Positions 7,243-14,385 of a stretch of DNA of 17,098 nt are shown here, in pieces (positions within the stretch are counted from its first letter, which is position 1; the number at the start of each line of letters is the position of its first letter). Under the pieces are notes generated by a model, which was not told where the DNA came from, did not search any database, and saw only the letters and a program-made list of their open reading frames with translations. A program made the translations under genes and the position numbers. This DNA comes from Bacteroidales bacterium (lineage in GTDB: Bacteria > Bacteroidota > Bacteroidia > Bacteroidales > UBA4417). The stretch spans positions 1-17,098 of the forward strand of contig JANXXZ010000055.1 of NCBI GenBank assembly GCA_025350385.1, written 5' to 3'.

Positions 7243-8499
7243 ATGATGAGTATCAAGCTACGATTAACCTTAATGAGTTTTCTTCAATTCTTTGTTTGGG
7301 GAGCCTGGCTAATTACTATCGGCACTTATTGCTTTAATGCTAAAGGTTGGACAGGAGCCCAATTTGGGGCTATTTTTTCCACCCTGGCTATAGCTTCGAT
7401 TTTTATGCCGCCAATAACGGGTATAATTGCTGATAAATGGATAAATACTGAAAAGTTATATGGCATTTTGCACATTTTATACGGGTTGGTTTTACTCTAT
7501 GTACCTCAGGTTAATGATCCGGATACACTCTATTATGTCATTTTATTGGCTATGATTTTTTATATGCCGACCATATCATTGTCAAACTCAATTTCGTACT
7601 CCATTCTGAAAAGTAATAACTATGATGTGGTGAAAGTATTTCCTCCTATAAGAGTATGGGGAACCATAGGTTTTATTGCTGCAATGTGGATTACCAATCT
7701 CTCAGGAAGTAAGGCCAACTCTAACCAATTTCTGATTGGTGCTGTGGCGGCAATTGCGTTAGGTATTTACTCGTTTACGCTTCCTGCATGTAAGCCGCAG
7801 AAATCTTTATCCAAAGATTCTTCACTGGCTGAGCAATTAGGATTAACTGCATTCAAACTCTTTTCTAATTACAAAATGGCACTTTTTTTTGTTTTCGCAA
7901 TGTTTTTAGGTGCTGCGTTGCAATTAACCAATATGTACGGTGATTCCTTTTTGGATGATTTTAAGAAAGTACCGATTTATGCTGAATCATTTGTAGTAAA
8001 ATATTCTACTATCATAATGTCAATTTCCCAAATGTCAGAGACATTATTTATTTTGGCTATCCCATTTTTCTTAAAACGGTTTGGTATTAAAAAGGTAATG
8101 TTATTCTCAATGATTTCCTGGGTATTACGTTTTGGATTATTCTCTTATGGCAATCCGGCCGGGGGATTGTGGATGATCATATTATCCTGTATTGTTTATG
8201 GAATGGCTTTCGATTTCTTCAACATTTCAGGCTCCCTGTTTGTTGAAACTACAACTGATTCGAAAATCAGGTCAAGTGCACAAGGGCTGTTCATGATGAT
8301 GACTAATGGTTTTGGAGCATACTCCGGAAGCAAAATAAGCGGATATGTAATTGACAAATATTATACACATGCCGCAGGAAAAGACTGGCATGGTATCTGG
8401 CTTGCTTTTGCGATTTATGCGCTTATAGTTACGGTTCTTTTTGCTGTTTTCTTTAAGCACAAACATGATCCAAAAGCGATAGCGACCTTTGCTCATTAA
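7243..8499 (+). CDS. nupG: Nucleoside:H+ symporter, NupG family (MFS)
   Basis: A 418-residue polytopic membrane protein with about 12 hydrophobic segments. The N-terminal FLQFFVWGAWL (13-23) and the GIIADKW loop are typical of the NupG/XapB nucleoside symporter family, which uses the proton gradient to import nucleosides. The length fits the family (about 400-420). Two ATG codons stand in tandem at 7243 and 7246; either could be the start. Its role fits the pyrimidine genes downstream, but the hairpin at 8572-8603 suggests its transcript ends before thyA. The gene is rich in Phe/Ile codons and looks more AT-rich than its neighbours, as expected for a membrane protein. The exact substrate cannot be told from sequence. 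Confidence 0.85.
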   Translation: MMSIKLRLTLMSFLQFFVWGAWLITIGTYCFNAKGWTGAQFGAIFSTLAIASIFMPPITGIIADKWINTEKLYGILHILYGLVLLYVPQVNDPDTLYYVILLAMIFYMPTISLSNSISYSILKSNNYDVVKVFPPIRVWGTIGFIAAMWITNLSGSKANSNQFLIGAVAAIALGIYSFTLPACKPQKSLSKDSSLAEQLGLTAFKLFSNYKMALFFVFAMFLGAALQLTNMYGDSFLDDFKKVPIYAESFVVKYSTIIMSISQMSETLFILAIPFFLKRFGIKKVMLFSMISWVLRFGLFSYGNPAGGLWMIILSCIVYGMAFDFFNISGSLFVETTTDSKIRSSAQGLFMMMTNGFGAYSGSKISGYVIDKYYTHAAGKDWHGIWLAFAIYALIVTVLFAVFFKHKHDPKAIATFAH

Positions 8500-8525
8500 A
8501 ACAAAACTGAATGTGTGTTAGTGGC

Positions 8526-8545
8526 TGATTTATATCAGTAAATCA
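8526..8545. repeat. Short inverted repeat between nupG and thyA
   Basis: TGATTTA (8526-8532) and TAAATCA (8539-8545) are perfect 7-bp inverted arms around a 6-bp centre. There is no T-run after it, so it is not a terminator by itself. It may be an operator, a weak hairpin next to the terminator that follows, or chance in AT-rich DNA. Confidence 0.35.
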
Positions 8546-8571
8546 CTCATTCTGAATTTTCTACAACGAAT

Positions 8572-8603
8572 AATCATCTTCGTTTGCTGAGATGATTTTT
8601 TTT
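8572..8603 (+). terminator. Rho-independent terminator after nupG
   Basis: AATCATCT (8572-8579) pairs perfectly with AGATGATT (8590-8597) across a 10-nt loop and runs into eight T residues (8596-8603). The hairpin is AT-rich but well formed. It lies 72 bp after the nupG stop and 13 bp before the thyA start, so it separates the two transcripts. Confidence 0.7.
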
Positions 8604-8616
8604 ATCGGATTTAGAG

Positions 8617-9411
8617 ATGAAACAATACCACGACTTATTAAACCATGTAATGGCGAACGGCGTTCAGAAGCAGGACAGGACCGGCACCGGGACTAAAAGT
8701 GTTTTTGGATACCAGATGCGTTTCAACCTCCAGGATGGATTCCCGGCCCTCACTACCAAAAAATTACACCTGCGATCCATAATTCATGAACTTCTATGGT
8801 TCCTGAAAGGTGAAACGAATGTGAAGTACCTGCATGAAAACAAAGTAAGTATCTGGGATGAATGGGCTGATGCCAATGGGGAACTTGGGCCCATCTACGG
8901 GCATCAATGGAGAAGCTGGGAGACACAGGATGGAAAAGCTATTGATCAGATCAGCCAGGCTGTAGAGATGATCAGGAAAAACCCGGATTCAAGGCGGATT
9001 ATTGTGAATGCATGGAATGTCGGGGAAATTGAACAAATGGCCCTTCCACCATGCCATTTATTGTTCCAGTTTTATGTTGCCGAAGGGAAATTATCCTGCC
9101 AGTTATACCAGCGAAGTGCAGATATTTTCATTGGAGTGCCGTTTAATATTGCCTCATACGCCTTGCTCACTATGGTGATGGCCCAGGTTACCGGTTTACA
9201 GGCCGGTGATTTTGTTCATACTTTTGGCGATGCCCATATTTACCTTAACCATACCGAACAGGTGAACCTTCAGTTGAGTCGTGAATTCCGTCCTTTGCCG
9301 ATTATGAAAATCAACCCGAATATATCAAATATTTTCGGCTTCCGATTTGAGGATTTTGAGCTTACCGGTTATGACCCGCATCCGCATATTAAGGCGCCGG
9401 TAGCAGTGTGA
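8617..9411 (+). CDS. thyA: Thymidylate synthase
   Basis: A full-length 264-residue ThyA, the same length as the E. coli enzyme and alignable to it without gaps at the sites checked. The catalytic Cys146 sits in LPPCHLLFQFYV, Arg126 and Arg127 bind the phosphate of dUMP from the other subunit, and QRSADIFIGVPFNIASYALL (165-184) is the family signature. It methylates dUMP to dTMP using methylene-tetrahydrofolate and releases dihydrofolate, which the next gene product (FolA) recycles. The two genes are 103 bp apart with a degenerate heptad array between them and no terminator, so they are likely co-expressed. Cytoplasmic homodimer. Confidence 0.97.
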   Translation: MKQYHDLLNHVMANGVQKQDRTGTGTKSVFGYQMRFNLQDGFPALTTKKLHLRSIIHELLWFLKGETNVKYLHENKVSIWDEWADANGELGPIYGHQWRSWETQDGKAIDQISQAVEMIRKNPDSRRIIVNAWNVGEIEQMALPPCHLLFQFYVAEGKLSCQLYQRSADIFIGVPFNIASYALLTMVMAQVTGLQAGDFVHTFGDAHIYLNHTEQVNLQLSREFRPLPIMKINPNISNIFGFRFEDFELTGYDPHPHIKAPVAV

Positions 9412-9430
9412 GAGAATGACATCTTTGATC

Positions 9431-9508
9431 GGGTACCAAGGTACCGGGTACCGGATACCAAGTATTAGGCAATAAACACCATGCACCAGGCATTAAGCAC
9501 CAAGCTCC
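9431..9508. repeat. Degenerate 7-bp tandem tract between thyA and folA
   Basis: About eleven 7-bp units follow in phase, with one 1-bp slip at 9438: GGGTACC (9431-9437), then from 9439 AGGTACC, GGGTACC, GGATACC, AAGTATT, AGGCAAT, AAACACC, ATGCACC, AGGCATT, AAGCACC and AAGCTCC, ending at 9508, only 6 bp before the folA ATG. A loose consensus is ARGYACC. Units at the left are close to identical and drift rightwards. Nothing else in the spacer looks like a promoter. Confidence 0.7.
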
Positions 9509-9514
9509 TAACTT

Positions 9515-10000
9515 ATGAAACCAACCATCTCCATCATAGTTGCAATTGCCCAAAATAAAGCCATTGGCAAGGATAACCAGCTGCTATGGCATATTTCGGA
9601 TGATCTGAAACGGTTTAAGAAACTTACCCTTGGCCATACCATGGTGATGGGAAAACGTACCTTTGAATCGCTGCCAACCAGGCCACTGCCCAACCGCAGG
9701 AGTGTTGTGATAACTGATATTCCGGGAGAACAGATTGAGGGTTGCGTGATGGCATATTCGATCAGTGATGCCATTGCAAAGATGGAACCGGATGCTGAAA
9801 ACTTCATAATTGGTGGTGGCTCAGTGTACAGGCAATTCCTGCCTCTGGCTGATAAACTTTATCTCACCATAGTTAAGAAAGATTTTGAAGCCGATACCTT
9901 TTTTGAACCGATAAATTATGAAGAGTGGGAAATTGTTTATACCCAGGAATGTATGAGCGATGATCTTGAATATACATATATTGATTTAGAGCGTAAATAA
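9515..10000 (+). CDS. folA: Dihydrofolate reductase
   Basis: A 161-residue DHFR of normal length. Near the N-terminus are Trp25 and the catalytic acid Asp30 (in HISDDLKRF, the counterpart of E. coli Asp27). MGKRTFESLP (45-54) and the NADPH-binding IIGGGSVYRQFLP (98-110) are also clear. It reduces dihydrofolate to tetrahydrofolate with NADPH, regenerating the cofactor that the upstream thymidylate synthase oxidises; thyA-folA is a common pair. Cytoplasmic. The site of trimethoprim and methotrexate action in the family. No terminator was found after it; the next 352 bp are non-coding. Confidence 0.96.
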   Translation: MKPTISIIVAIAQNKAIGKDNQLLWHISDDLKRFKKLTLGHTMVMGKRTFESLPTRPLPNRRSVVITDIPGEQIEGCVMAYSISDAIAKMEPDAENFIIGGGSVYRQFLPLADKLYLTIVKKDFEADTFFEPINYEEWEIVYTQECMSDDLEYTYIDLERK

Positions 10001-10352
10001 TTGCAACAGGTATCCGCTATTGGTTATTAGTTATTAGTTATTCATCGTAAGTTATTAGTCTTGAATAAGTTGCAACTGTTATTCGTTTGGACATAAATCC
10101 AACTAAAATGAACGGCTTTGACCAGAAAGCTAATTAAGTCAGCAATTTTAAAACGCCTTAGTATTAACAAAGCTATAATTCTATTTAGTCATATCTGACT
10201 GAATTTCTGATTCTTATAAATTTTTACAATTGACTCTAATGGAATAAATCGACATTTTTATGAATTTTTATTAATAGTGTCACAATTTTATCATTTAAGT
10301 TCTGTTTTACTTAAACTAAATATTCCATCAAAAATTAATAAACTCCTAAACT
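10001..10352. other. 352-bp AT-rich non-coding spacer
   Basis: Apart from the heptad array at 10023-10057, I see no gene, tRNA, hairpin terminator or convincing promoter here. A 74-codon frame starting at 10277 overlaps the cytochrome gene at 10353 in another frame, has no recognisable features, and is treated as chance. The promoter of the cytochrome gene at 10353 must lie in the right part, but no full TAnnTTTG match was found. Confidence 0.6.
10023..10057. repeat. 7-bp tandem array (GTTATTA)
   Basis: Five units are exactly in phase: GTTATTA (10023-10029), GTTATTA (10030-10036), GTTATTC (10037-10043), ATCGTAA (10044-10050, diverged) and GTTATTA (10051-10057). It sits 22 bp after the folA stop. 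Confidence 0.75.
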
Positions 10353-10682
10353 ATGCGAATCCAGAGATTTCACCTCGTAATGGCAGCATCAATGATCCTG
10401 GCACTATCATTCACAAGCTGCAAAAAAGACTCTTCCATCACAACCGACTCAATGTATGTTCCTGCATCAGCCGATGTTACGGCAAGTGCAACGTTGAGTG
10501 ATCTGCAAAATGGCCGCACCTTATATATTAACAATTGTGCAGGCTGCCATAGTCTTTACATACCCGAATCCTATACTCCATCCCAGTGGAGCAGCATCCT
10601 GCCAAACATGACGCCAAAGACCTCTCTGACAGCTTCAGAGGTTGCACTGGTCAAAAAATATGTTACCAAAGGAAAACTTTGA
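10353..10682 (+). CDS. Small monohaem cytochrome c lipoprotein
   Basis: A 109-residue exported protein. A short basic N-terminus and a hydrophobic stretch end in a lipobox with Cys23 (FTSC), so the mature protein should be lipid-anchored outside the cytoplasmic membrane. Residues 62-66 are CAGCH, a single c-type haem site; Met86 in LPNMTPK is the probable second axial ligand. The rest is a minimal cytochrome c fold that ends in a typical C-terminal helix (SEVALVKKYVTKGKL). Function is unknown beyond electron transfer. It converges with another cytochrome c lipoprotein gene across a shared terminator and lies near the cbb3 oxidase cluster, so either could feed electrons to that oxidase. That link is inference. 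Confidence 0.8.
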   Translation: MRIQRFHLVMAASMILALSFTSCKKDSSITTDSMYVPASADVTASATLSDLQNGRTLYINNCAGCHSLYIPESYTPSQWSSILPNMTPKTSLTASEVALVKKYVTKGKL

Positions 10683-10842
10683 TCATTGTAGGTGAATTCT
10701 TTATCAGCACTGGAATATACAAGCCCAGTATATCGAATATCCTGAAGAGAAACTGAACAGACTTATTATGGGTTTTACCCTTCAAATCTACTCCTCCAGC
10801 ATTGATAATTATTCAAGATTATTTTACAACCTTCCTCTTTCT

Positions 10843-10880
10843 AAAAAAAATGGAGCCCGAAAAGTGCTCCATTTTTTTTT
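10843..10880. terminator. Bidirectional Rho-independent terminator between two cytochrome genes
   Basis: ATGGAGC (10850-10856) pairs perfectly with GCTCCAT (10866-10872) around a 9-nt loop. The hairpin is preceded by a run of A (10843-10850) and followed by a run of T (10872-10880), so it ends with a T-run when read from either strand. It serves the plus-strand gene ending at 10682 and the minus-strand gene ending at 10918. Confidence 0.88.
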
Positions 10881-10917
10881 CAAATCACTTCAAATTAAAG
10901 TGAATCTGAAGTTGATA

Positions 10918-11391
10918 TTATTTACGTGGTTCAATAACAACATCTTTAACTTCACCGACCGAAATGTACCCGCCTTTGTTCCCAAAATTATTCAACACAT
11001 AATTGATTACAGCAACAGCTGAGTCATGGGTACTTACCTGGGGAGGCATAAGACCTTTGAATACCACACCATTCACTGTAATATCCTTGTTTGAGCCATT
11101 CAAGGCCTGAGCAACGGCGCGTTTCTTATCCGAAAGAAGGTAATCGGAACCGGCAAGAGGAGGCCATACAGGAGGCAATCCAAGACCGGTAGCCTGATGA
11201 CAAACCTTGCATTTGGTTTCAAATATACTCTTTCCCATAGCCATTTGTTCGGCAGATGGAGTTCCTGCAGCAGCAACATTTGTACTGTCGGAAGCCTGCT
11301 TGTCAGCTGTTTTTCCTCCGCCACAGGATGTGAGAAATGCCAGGCTTAAAAAGCCGATGAATGCGAATGTGAATAGAATTCTTGTTTTCAT
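10918..11391 (-). CDS. Monohaem cytochrome c lipoprotein (class I-like)
   Basis: With the start at ATG 11391 the protein has 157 residues: a signal peptide ending in a lipobox (LTSC, Cys23), a low-complexity Ser/Ala/Thr linker to about residue 45, and a class I cytochrome c domain. The haem site is CKVCH (Cys61, Cys64, His65) and Met115 in GLMPPQ is the likely sixth ligand; LPPVWPPLAGSDYL (about 72-85) resembles cytochrome domains linked to oxidases and nitrite reductases. An ATG 24 bp upstream is possible, but the chosen one gives a standard signal peptide. A full -7 element stands just upstream. It follows the cbb3 cluster on the same strand and could be an electron donor to it; this is inference. 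Confidence 0.85.
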   Translation of the reverse strand: MKTRILFTFAFIGFLSLAFLTSCGGGKTADKQASDSTNVAAAGTPSAEQMAMGKSIFETKCKVCHQATGLGLPPVWPPLAGSDYLLSDKKRAVAQALNGSNKDITVNGVVFKGLMPPQVSTHDSAVAVINYVLNNFGNKGGYISVGEVKDVVIEPRK

Positions 11392-11412
11392 AATTTTAAA
11401 ATTAAATTTTAA

Positions 11413-11420
11413 CAAAGTTA
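11413..11420 (-). promoter_or_regulatory. Candidate -7 element for the cytochrome c lipoprotein gene
   Basis: On the minus strand it reads TAACTTTG, a full TAnnTTTG match, 22-29 bp before the ATG at 11391, which gives a leader of about 15 nt. A perfect dyad (11440-11455) lies just upstream. The gene can thus be transcribed apart from the oxidase cluster. Confidence 0.55.
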
Positions 11421-11439
11421 GGTATTAATAGTTTTAGTG

Positions 11440-11455
11440 ATCATTATTAAATGAT
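11440..11455. promoter_or_regulatory. Dyad upstream of the cytochrome c promoter
   Basis: ATCATT (11440-11445) and AATGAT (11450-11455) are perfect inverted arms around ATTA. The position, 20-35 bp upstream of the -7 element, would suit an operator covering the -33 region. It also lies just after the tauE/safE-like stop codon. A short AT-rich dyad like this can arise by chance. Confidence 0.35.
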
Positions 11456-11475
11456 GGAATTCGACATGAATCTTT

Positions 11476-12192
11476 CTATTTATTGCAACATTTACGTGCA
11501 TTTTCAACTACCGGTGTAAGCGCAGCAGCTTGGGGGCTAATGTAAGGTATCCCTAATGATAATCCACGAAGAATGAAGAGCACTCCGAGAAGAATAACAA
11601 CATAGGGCGTTATCTTTCCTATTGTATTTCTCAGTTTCAGGCTTATGAAATTTCCTGCCATCGAAACGGACAGCATAACAGGCACAGTTCCCAGGCCGAA
11701 TAATGCCATGAATAGCATGGCGCCGGCAATTTCACCCGTATTTACAGCTCCAGCAATTCCCACATATACCAACCCGCAAGGGAGGATTCCGTTTAATAAA
11801 CCAATGCTGAAGAGTGAGCCTTGCGATACGGCGTGAAATAATTTCTGAAAACGGGTATAAAGCCTTCCGGAGTGAGTGCCCAATAGTTTGTCAATCGATA
11901 TATGACTTCCAAAAATCAAAGGAAACAAAACATACGCGATCATAAATCCGCCAATCAAGACCGATGCCCATAACTGAAAACCCGCAAGGTGAAGACCTTT
12001 GCCAAGCAGCCCGAAGATCGCGCCCAGAATGACATAAGTAATAATTCTCCCGGTATTATACAGCAGTCCACTGTTTATCCTGTTTACCCAGTTTCCGTTC
12101 TTTAACGGGATCGATAAAGCAATTGGTCCGCACATGCCAGCACAATGAAAACTGCCAATCAATCCAATTAAAAATGCAGTCCACAGAAACAT
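11476..12192 (-). CDS. TauE/SafE-like (DsbD_2) membrane protein of the cbb3 cluster
   Basis: A 238-residue protein with about six hydrophobic segments. FHCAGMCGP (15-23, His16, Cys17, Cys21) in the first helix and GILPCGLVY (135-143, Cys139) in a later one are the paired motifs of the DsbD_2 / sulfite-exporter-like family. A Cys-Cys pair ends the protein (ARKCCNK, Cys235/Cys236). Members near ccoNO genes are often suspected to work in copper or thiol handling during cbb3 assembly; this is not proven for this one. It follows ccoH after 142 bp that show no terminator. The true substrate is unknown, and the sulfite exporter name reflects family only. Confidence 0.8.
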   Translation of the reverse strand: MFLWTAFLIGLIGSFHCAGMCGPIALSIPLKNGNWVNRINSGLLYNTGRIITYVILGAIFGLLGKGLHLAGFQLWASVLIGGFMIAYVLFPLIFGSHISIDKLLGTHSGRLYTRFQKLFHAVSQGSLFSIGLLNGILPCGLVYVGIAGAVNTGEIAGAMLFMALFGLGTVPVMLSVSMAGNFISLKLRNTIGKITPYVVILLGVLFILRGLSLGIPYISPQAAALTPVVENARKCCNK

Positions 12193-12334
12193 AACAGTCT
12201 TTTATATAATATTCACTTTGATAGTTTACTCTTACGCTAAAATCAACGCTGTTTCCAATGTTCAGGACAAACCGTGAAAATCCGCTAAAAACATCCTGCG
12301 GCAAATCGCACGAGACCAGGCCATTAAATCTGAA

Positions 12335-12778
12335 TCAATGCATAAACAGGGCTTCTTCGTGGTAGTATTCCTTCCCGTTCATCGTCCAGTTCATTTTTAC
12401 AATGTATTTCCCGCTCATGAGTTTGCCGGCGGGGACTTTTTGGAGTAAGGTACTGTCACATTTAATTGGTTCGGTGTGATCACCTGTATCATCCGAAGGG
12501 CGGTAGAAGTAAAGACTTCCGGAAATCCTGGCTTCCTTGAATATTGAAGGGAATTTAATCACGACACTTCCGTTCAGTTCAGAAAGACTGATTTTTTCGG
12601 GCATTGCATCTGCATTCGCAATGCGTTTGATCTGTTTCTCGTAAACAAGTCCTTTTGGATAGTATTCCGATTCGACCAGGGCATTTTTTTCCTGGAAACT
12701 CTTATACACGACAAAAGCCATGGTCAGAAGAAAAATGGTCAGAAAAATGAATATGCCGTGTCCCCAGTTGAATTTCAT
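12335..12778 (-). CDS. ccoH: cbb3 oxidase assembly protein CcoH/FixH
   Basis: With the start at ATG 12778 the product has 147 residues: a short N-terminus, one transmembrane helix (about 5-25, after WGHG), and a periplasmic beta-rich domain with motifs of the FixH family (ESEYYPKGLVYEKQI and a C-terminal MNWTMNGKEYYHEE). CcoH is a small membrane protein needed for assembly or stability of cbb3 oxidase. The frame stays open upstream to 12880, but that extension encodes a repetitive peptide (SEIRNPKSEI) made by the 7-bp array at 12806-12847, so I reject it as part of the protein. The gene follows ccoG on the same strand. Confidence 0.85.
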   Translation of the reverse strand: MKFNWGHGIFIFLTIFLLTMAFVVYKSFQEKNALVESEYYPKGLVYEKQIKRIANADAMPEKISLSELNGSVVIKFPSIFKEARISGSLYFYRPSDDTGDHTEPIKCDSTLLQKVPAGKLMSGKYIVKMNWTMNGKEYYHEEALFMH

Positions 12779-12805
12779 TTGCTTCAGGTTATGATTACAT
12801 TGTTT

Positions 12806-12847
12806 GATTTCGGATTTCGGATTTCGGATTTCGGATTCTTGATTTAG
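12806..12847. repeat. 7-bp tandem array (GATTTCG) before ccoH
   Basis: Four perfect GATTTCG units (12806-12833) are followed in phase by GATTCTT (12834-12840) and GATTTAG (12841-12847). The array lies between the ccoG stop and the chosen ccoH start, 28 bp upstream of that start. Seven is not a multiple of three, so its open reading frame runs through all three codon phases and yields a repeating peptide by accident. Confidence 0.85.
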
Positions 12848-12886
12848 AATAAGCAATTTGATTTTACTCCAAACAGGCATGAGTTC

Positions 12887-14350
12887 TTAATCTTTATCCT
12901 TATGAGGTTTATCCAATACATCAGGCCCTACAAAGGTTGACTTTACTTCTTCAATTTCACGGCTGCCACTCATGATTTTAAATTCAACTTTGGTATTGGA
13001 TGATTTGATTCTGTCTTTTCTCAGTACTACCAGGAAGGTTGCCTCTCCCAGCTGGCCTTTCTTAACAAGCAGCGAATCACCCATCATTTTTATTTCACCC
13101 CGGGGTTTATCAAGAACCAACCTTATCGGCAATTCCCTGCGGGTTTTATTAACAACCTGGATCGTATAAATGTTGGAATAATGAATTGAATCATACTCCT
13201 GGTACATTGAGCCATAACTTCGGAGTATGGTTGCTTCCACATCGGTCCTTATGGTGAAAAGGTAAGCAACCAACACTAACAAACCAGTAAGTATAACCGA
13301 ATAAAAGATTACTCTTGCATTAACTTTTAACGGGGTTCCTTCGGCAATAGTACGCTCGGAAGCGTAACGGATCAGGCCCCTGGGTTTATTGATCCTGGTC
13401 ATGATCGCATTACAGGCATCCATGCAGGCGGTACAATTAATGCATTCCATTTGCGATCCATTCCGGATATCAATACCTGTTGGACAAACAACTTCGCAAC
13501 TTCCACATTCAATACAATCGCCCTTGCCGGCTTTCTGCCTTTCCTCCAGTGGATTGTGTTTACCTCTTGGTTCTCCCCGTTTATAATCATAGCTAACCTG
13601 TATGGAGTTATGATCGAGCAGAACTCCCTGGAGCCTTCCGTAAGGACAAACGATGATACAGACCTGCTCGCGGAACTTAGCAAACACAAAGTAATGAACA
13701 CCCGAAAATGCAACCAATGCAGTAAAACCGGCCCAATTTTCTGCCGGACCTTGGGAAACCATTCGTAACACCTGGTCTGCACCAAGAATATAAGCAAGAA
13801 ATGTTATAATGGTCATTACTGAGATCGCAAAGAAAATAATGTGTTTCAGGCTCTTTCTCCCTATTTTATCAAGATCCCAGTCCCTGTCATCGAGTTTACG
13901 TTGCTTACTGTTGTTGCCTTCGATAAGGTATTCGATCTGCCTGTAAACAAATTCCATGAATATGGTTTGCGGGCATACCCATCCGCAGAATAATCTGCCG
14001 TAGATTACCGTGAATAAAACAATAAACACAATCAATGTTATCATCGACAATACAAACAGGTAGAAATCCTGCGGCCAGAATATTACGCCGAAGATGATGA
14101 ATTTGCGCTCAATAATATTAAAGAGCAGCATCTGGTCGCCCTTTATTTTGAGAAATGGCGCTAAGAACAGGAAGAGCAGAAGCAGGTACGCGATAACACT
14201 TCTCCGGTTAAAATACTTTCCTTTGGGGCGTTTTGGGTACACCCAAAGCCGGTTGCCTTCTTCGCCGATTGTTGATAAGCGATCACGAAAAGTTTCAAGT
14301 TCATCTGAATTATCCATTTTGCGATTAAGGTAATCAATGTAAAAGGCCAT
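12887..14350 (-). CDS. ccoG: cbb3 oxidase accessory ferredoxin CcoG (FixG/RdxA)
   Basis: A 487-residue membrane Fe-S protein of normal family layout: five or so transmembrane helices, FCGWVCPQT (Cys122, Cys126) in one loop, CIIVCPYGRLQG (Cys231, Cys235) in another, a 2x[4Fe-4S] ferredoxin domain (Cys279/282/285/289 and Cys303/306/309/313), a last helix (about 345-367) and a C-terminal immunoglobulin-like domain. CcoG has been linked to copper reduction during maturation of cbb3 oxidase. The ATG at 14350 is the longest start; an ATG at 14317 (MDNSDELETF) begins nearer the conserved region and may be the true one. A 92-bp gap with an inverted repeat separates it from ccoP. Confidence 0.93.
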   Translation of the reverse strand: MAFYIDYLNRKMDNSDELETFRDRLSTIGEEGNRLWVYPKRPKGKYFNRRSVIAYLLLLFLFLAPFLKIKGDQMLLFNIIERKFIIFGVIFWPQDFYLFVLSMITLIVFIVLFTVIYGRLFCGWVCPQTIFMEFVYRQIEYLIEGNNSKQRKLDDRDWDLDKIGRKSLKHIIFFAISVMTIITFLAYILGADQVLRMVSQGPAENWAGFTALVAFSGVHYFVFAKFREQVCIIVCPYGRLQGVLLDHNSIQVSYDYKRGEPRGKHNPLEERQKAGKGDCIECGSCEVVCPTGIDIRNGSQMECINCTACMDACNAIMTRINKPRGLIRYASERTIAEGTPLKVNARVIFYSVILTGLLVLVAYLFTIRTDVEATILRSYGSMYQEYDSIHYSNIYTIQVVNKTRRELPIRLVLDKPRGEIKMMGDSLLVKKGQLGEATFLVVLRKDRIKSSNTKVEFKIMSGSREIEEVKSTFVGPDVLDKPHKDKD

Positions 14351-14351
14351 G

Positions 14352-14368
14352 GTTCGCCGATTGCGAAC
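14352..14368. promoter_or_regulatory. Inverted repeat just upstream of ccoG
   Basis: GTTCGC (14352-14357) and GCGAAC (14363-14368) are perfect 6-bp arms around a 5-bp centre, immediately before the first possible ATG of ccoG at 14350. It could be an operator or, in the transcript, a hairpin covering the 14350 start, which would favour the downstream ATG at 14317. Confidence 0.4.
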
Positions 14369-14376
14369 TATAACCT

Positions 14377-14385
14377 CAAATTATA
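14377..14385 (-). promoter_or_regulatory. Possible promoter core upstream of ccoG
   Basis: Reads TATAATTTG on the minus strand: a TATAAT box joined to TTTG, one base longer than the TAnnTTTG consensus. It lies 27-35 bp before the ATG at 14350. The match is imperfect and the assignment tentative; ccoG may simply be read through from ccoP. Confidence 0.3.

Noticed and set aside
7243..8499. Horizontal transfer of the nucleoside symporter because it looks AT-richer
   Set aside because: Phe/Ile/Leu-rich membrane proteins are expected to be AT-rich, and there are no mobile-element traces beside it.
8526..8545. TGATTTA/TAAATCA as a second terminator after nupG
   Set aside because: No T-run follows; kept only as an inverted repeat.
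9431..9508. CRISPR array or short-spacer repeat locus
   Set aside because: Units are 7 bp with no spacers, and no cas gene is near; the same holds for the other heptad arrays.
10277..10501. 74-codon open frame overlapping the small cytochrome lipoprotein
   Set aside because: It overlaps the signal-peptide region of the cytochrome c gene in another frame and shows no domain or composition of a real protein.
10768..11022. 84-codon open frame on the plus strand between the cytochrome genes
   Set aside because: It spans the bidirectional terminator and overlaps the 3' end of a real minus-strand gene; the peptide has no recognisable features.
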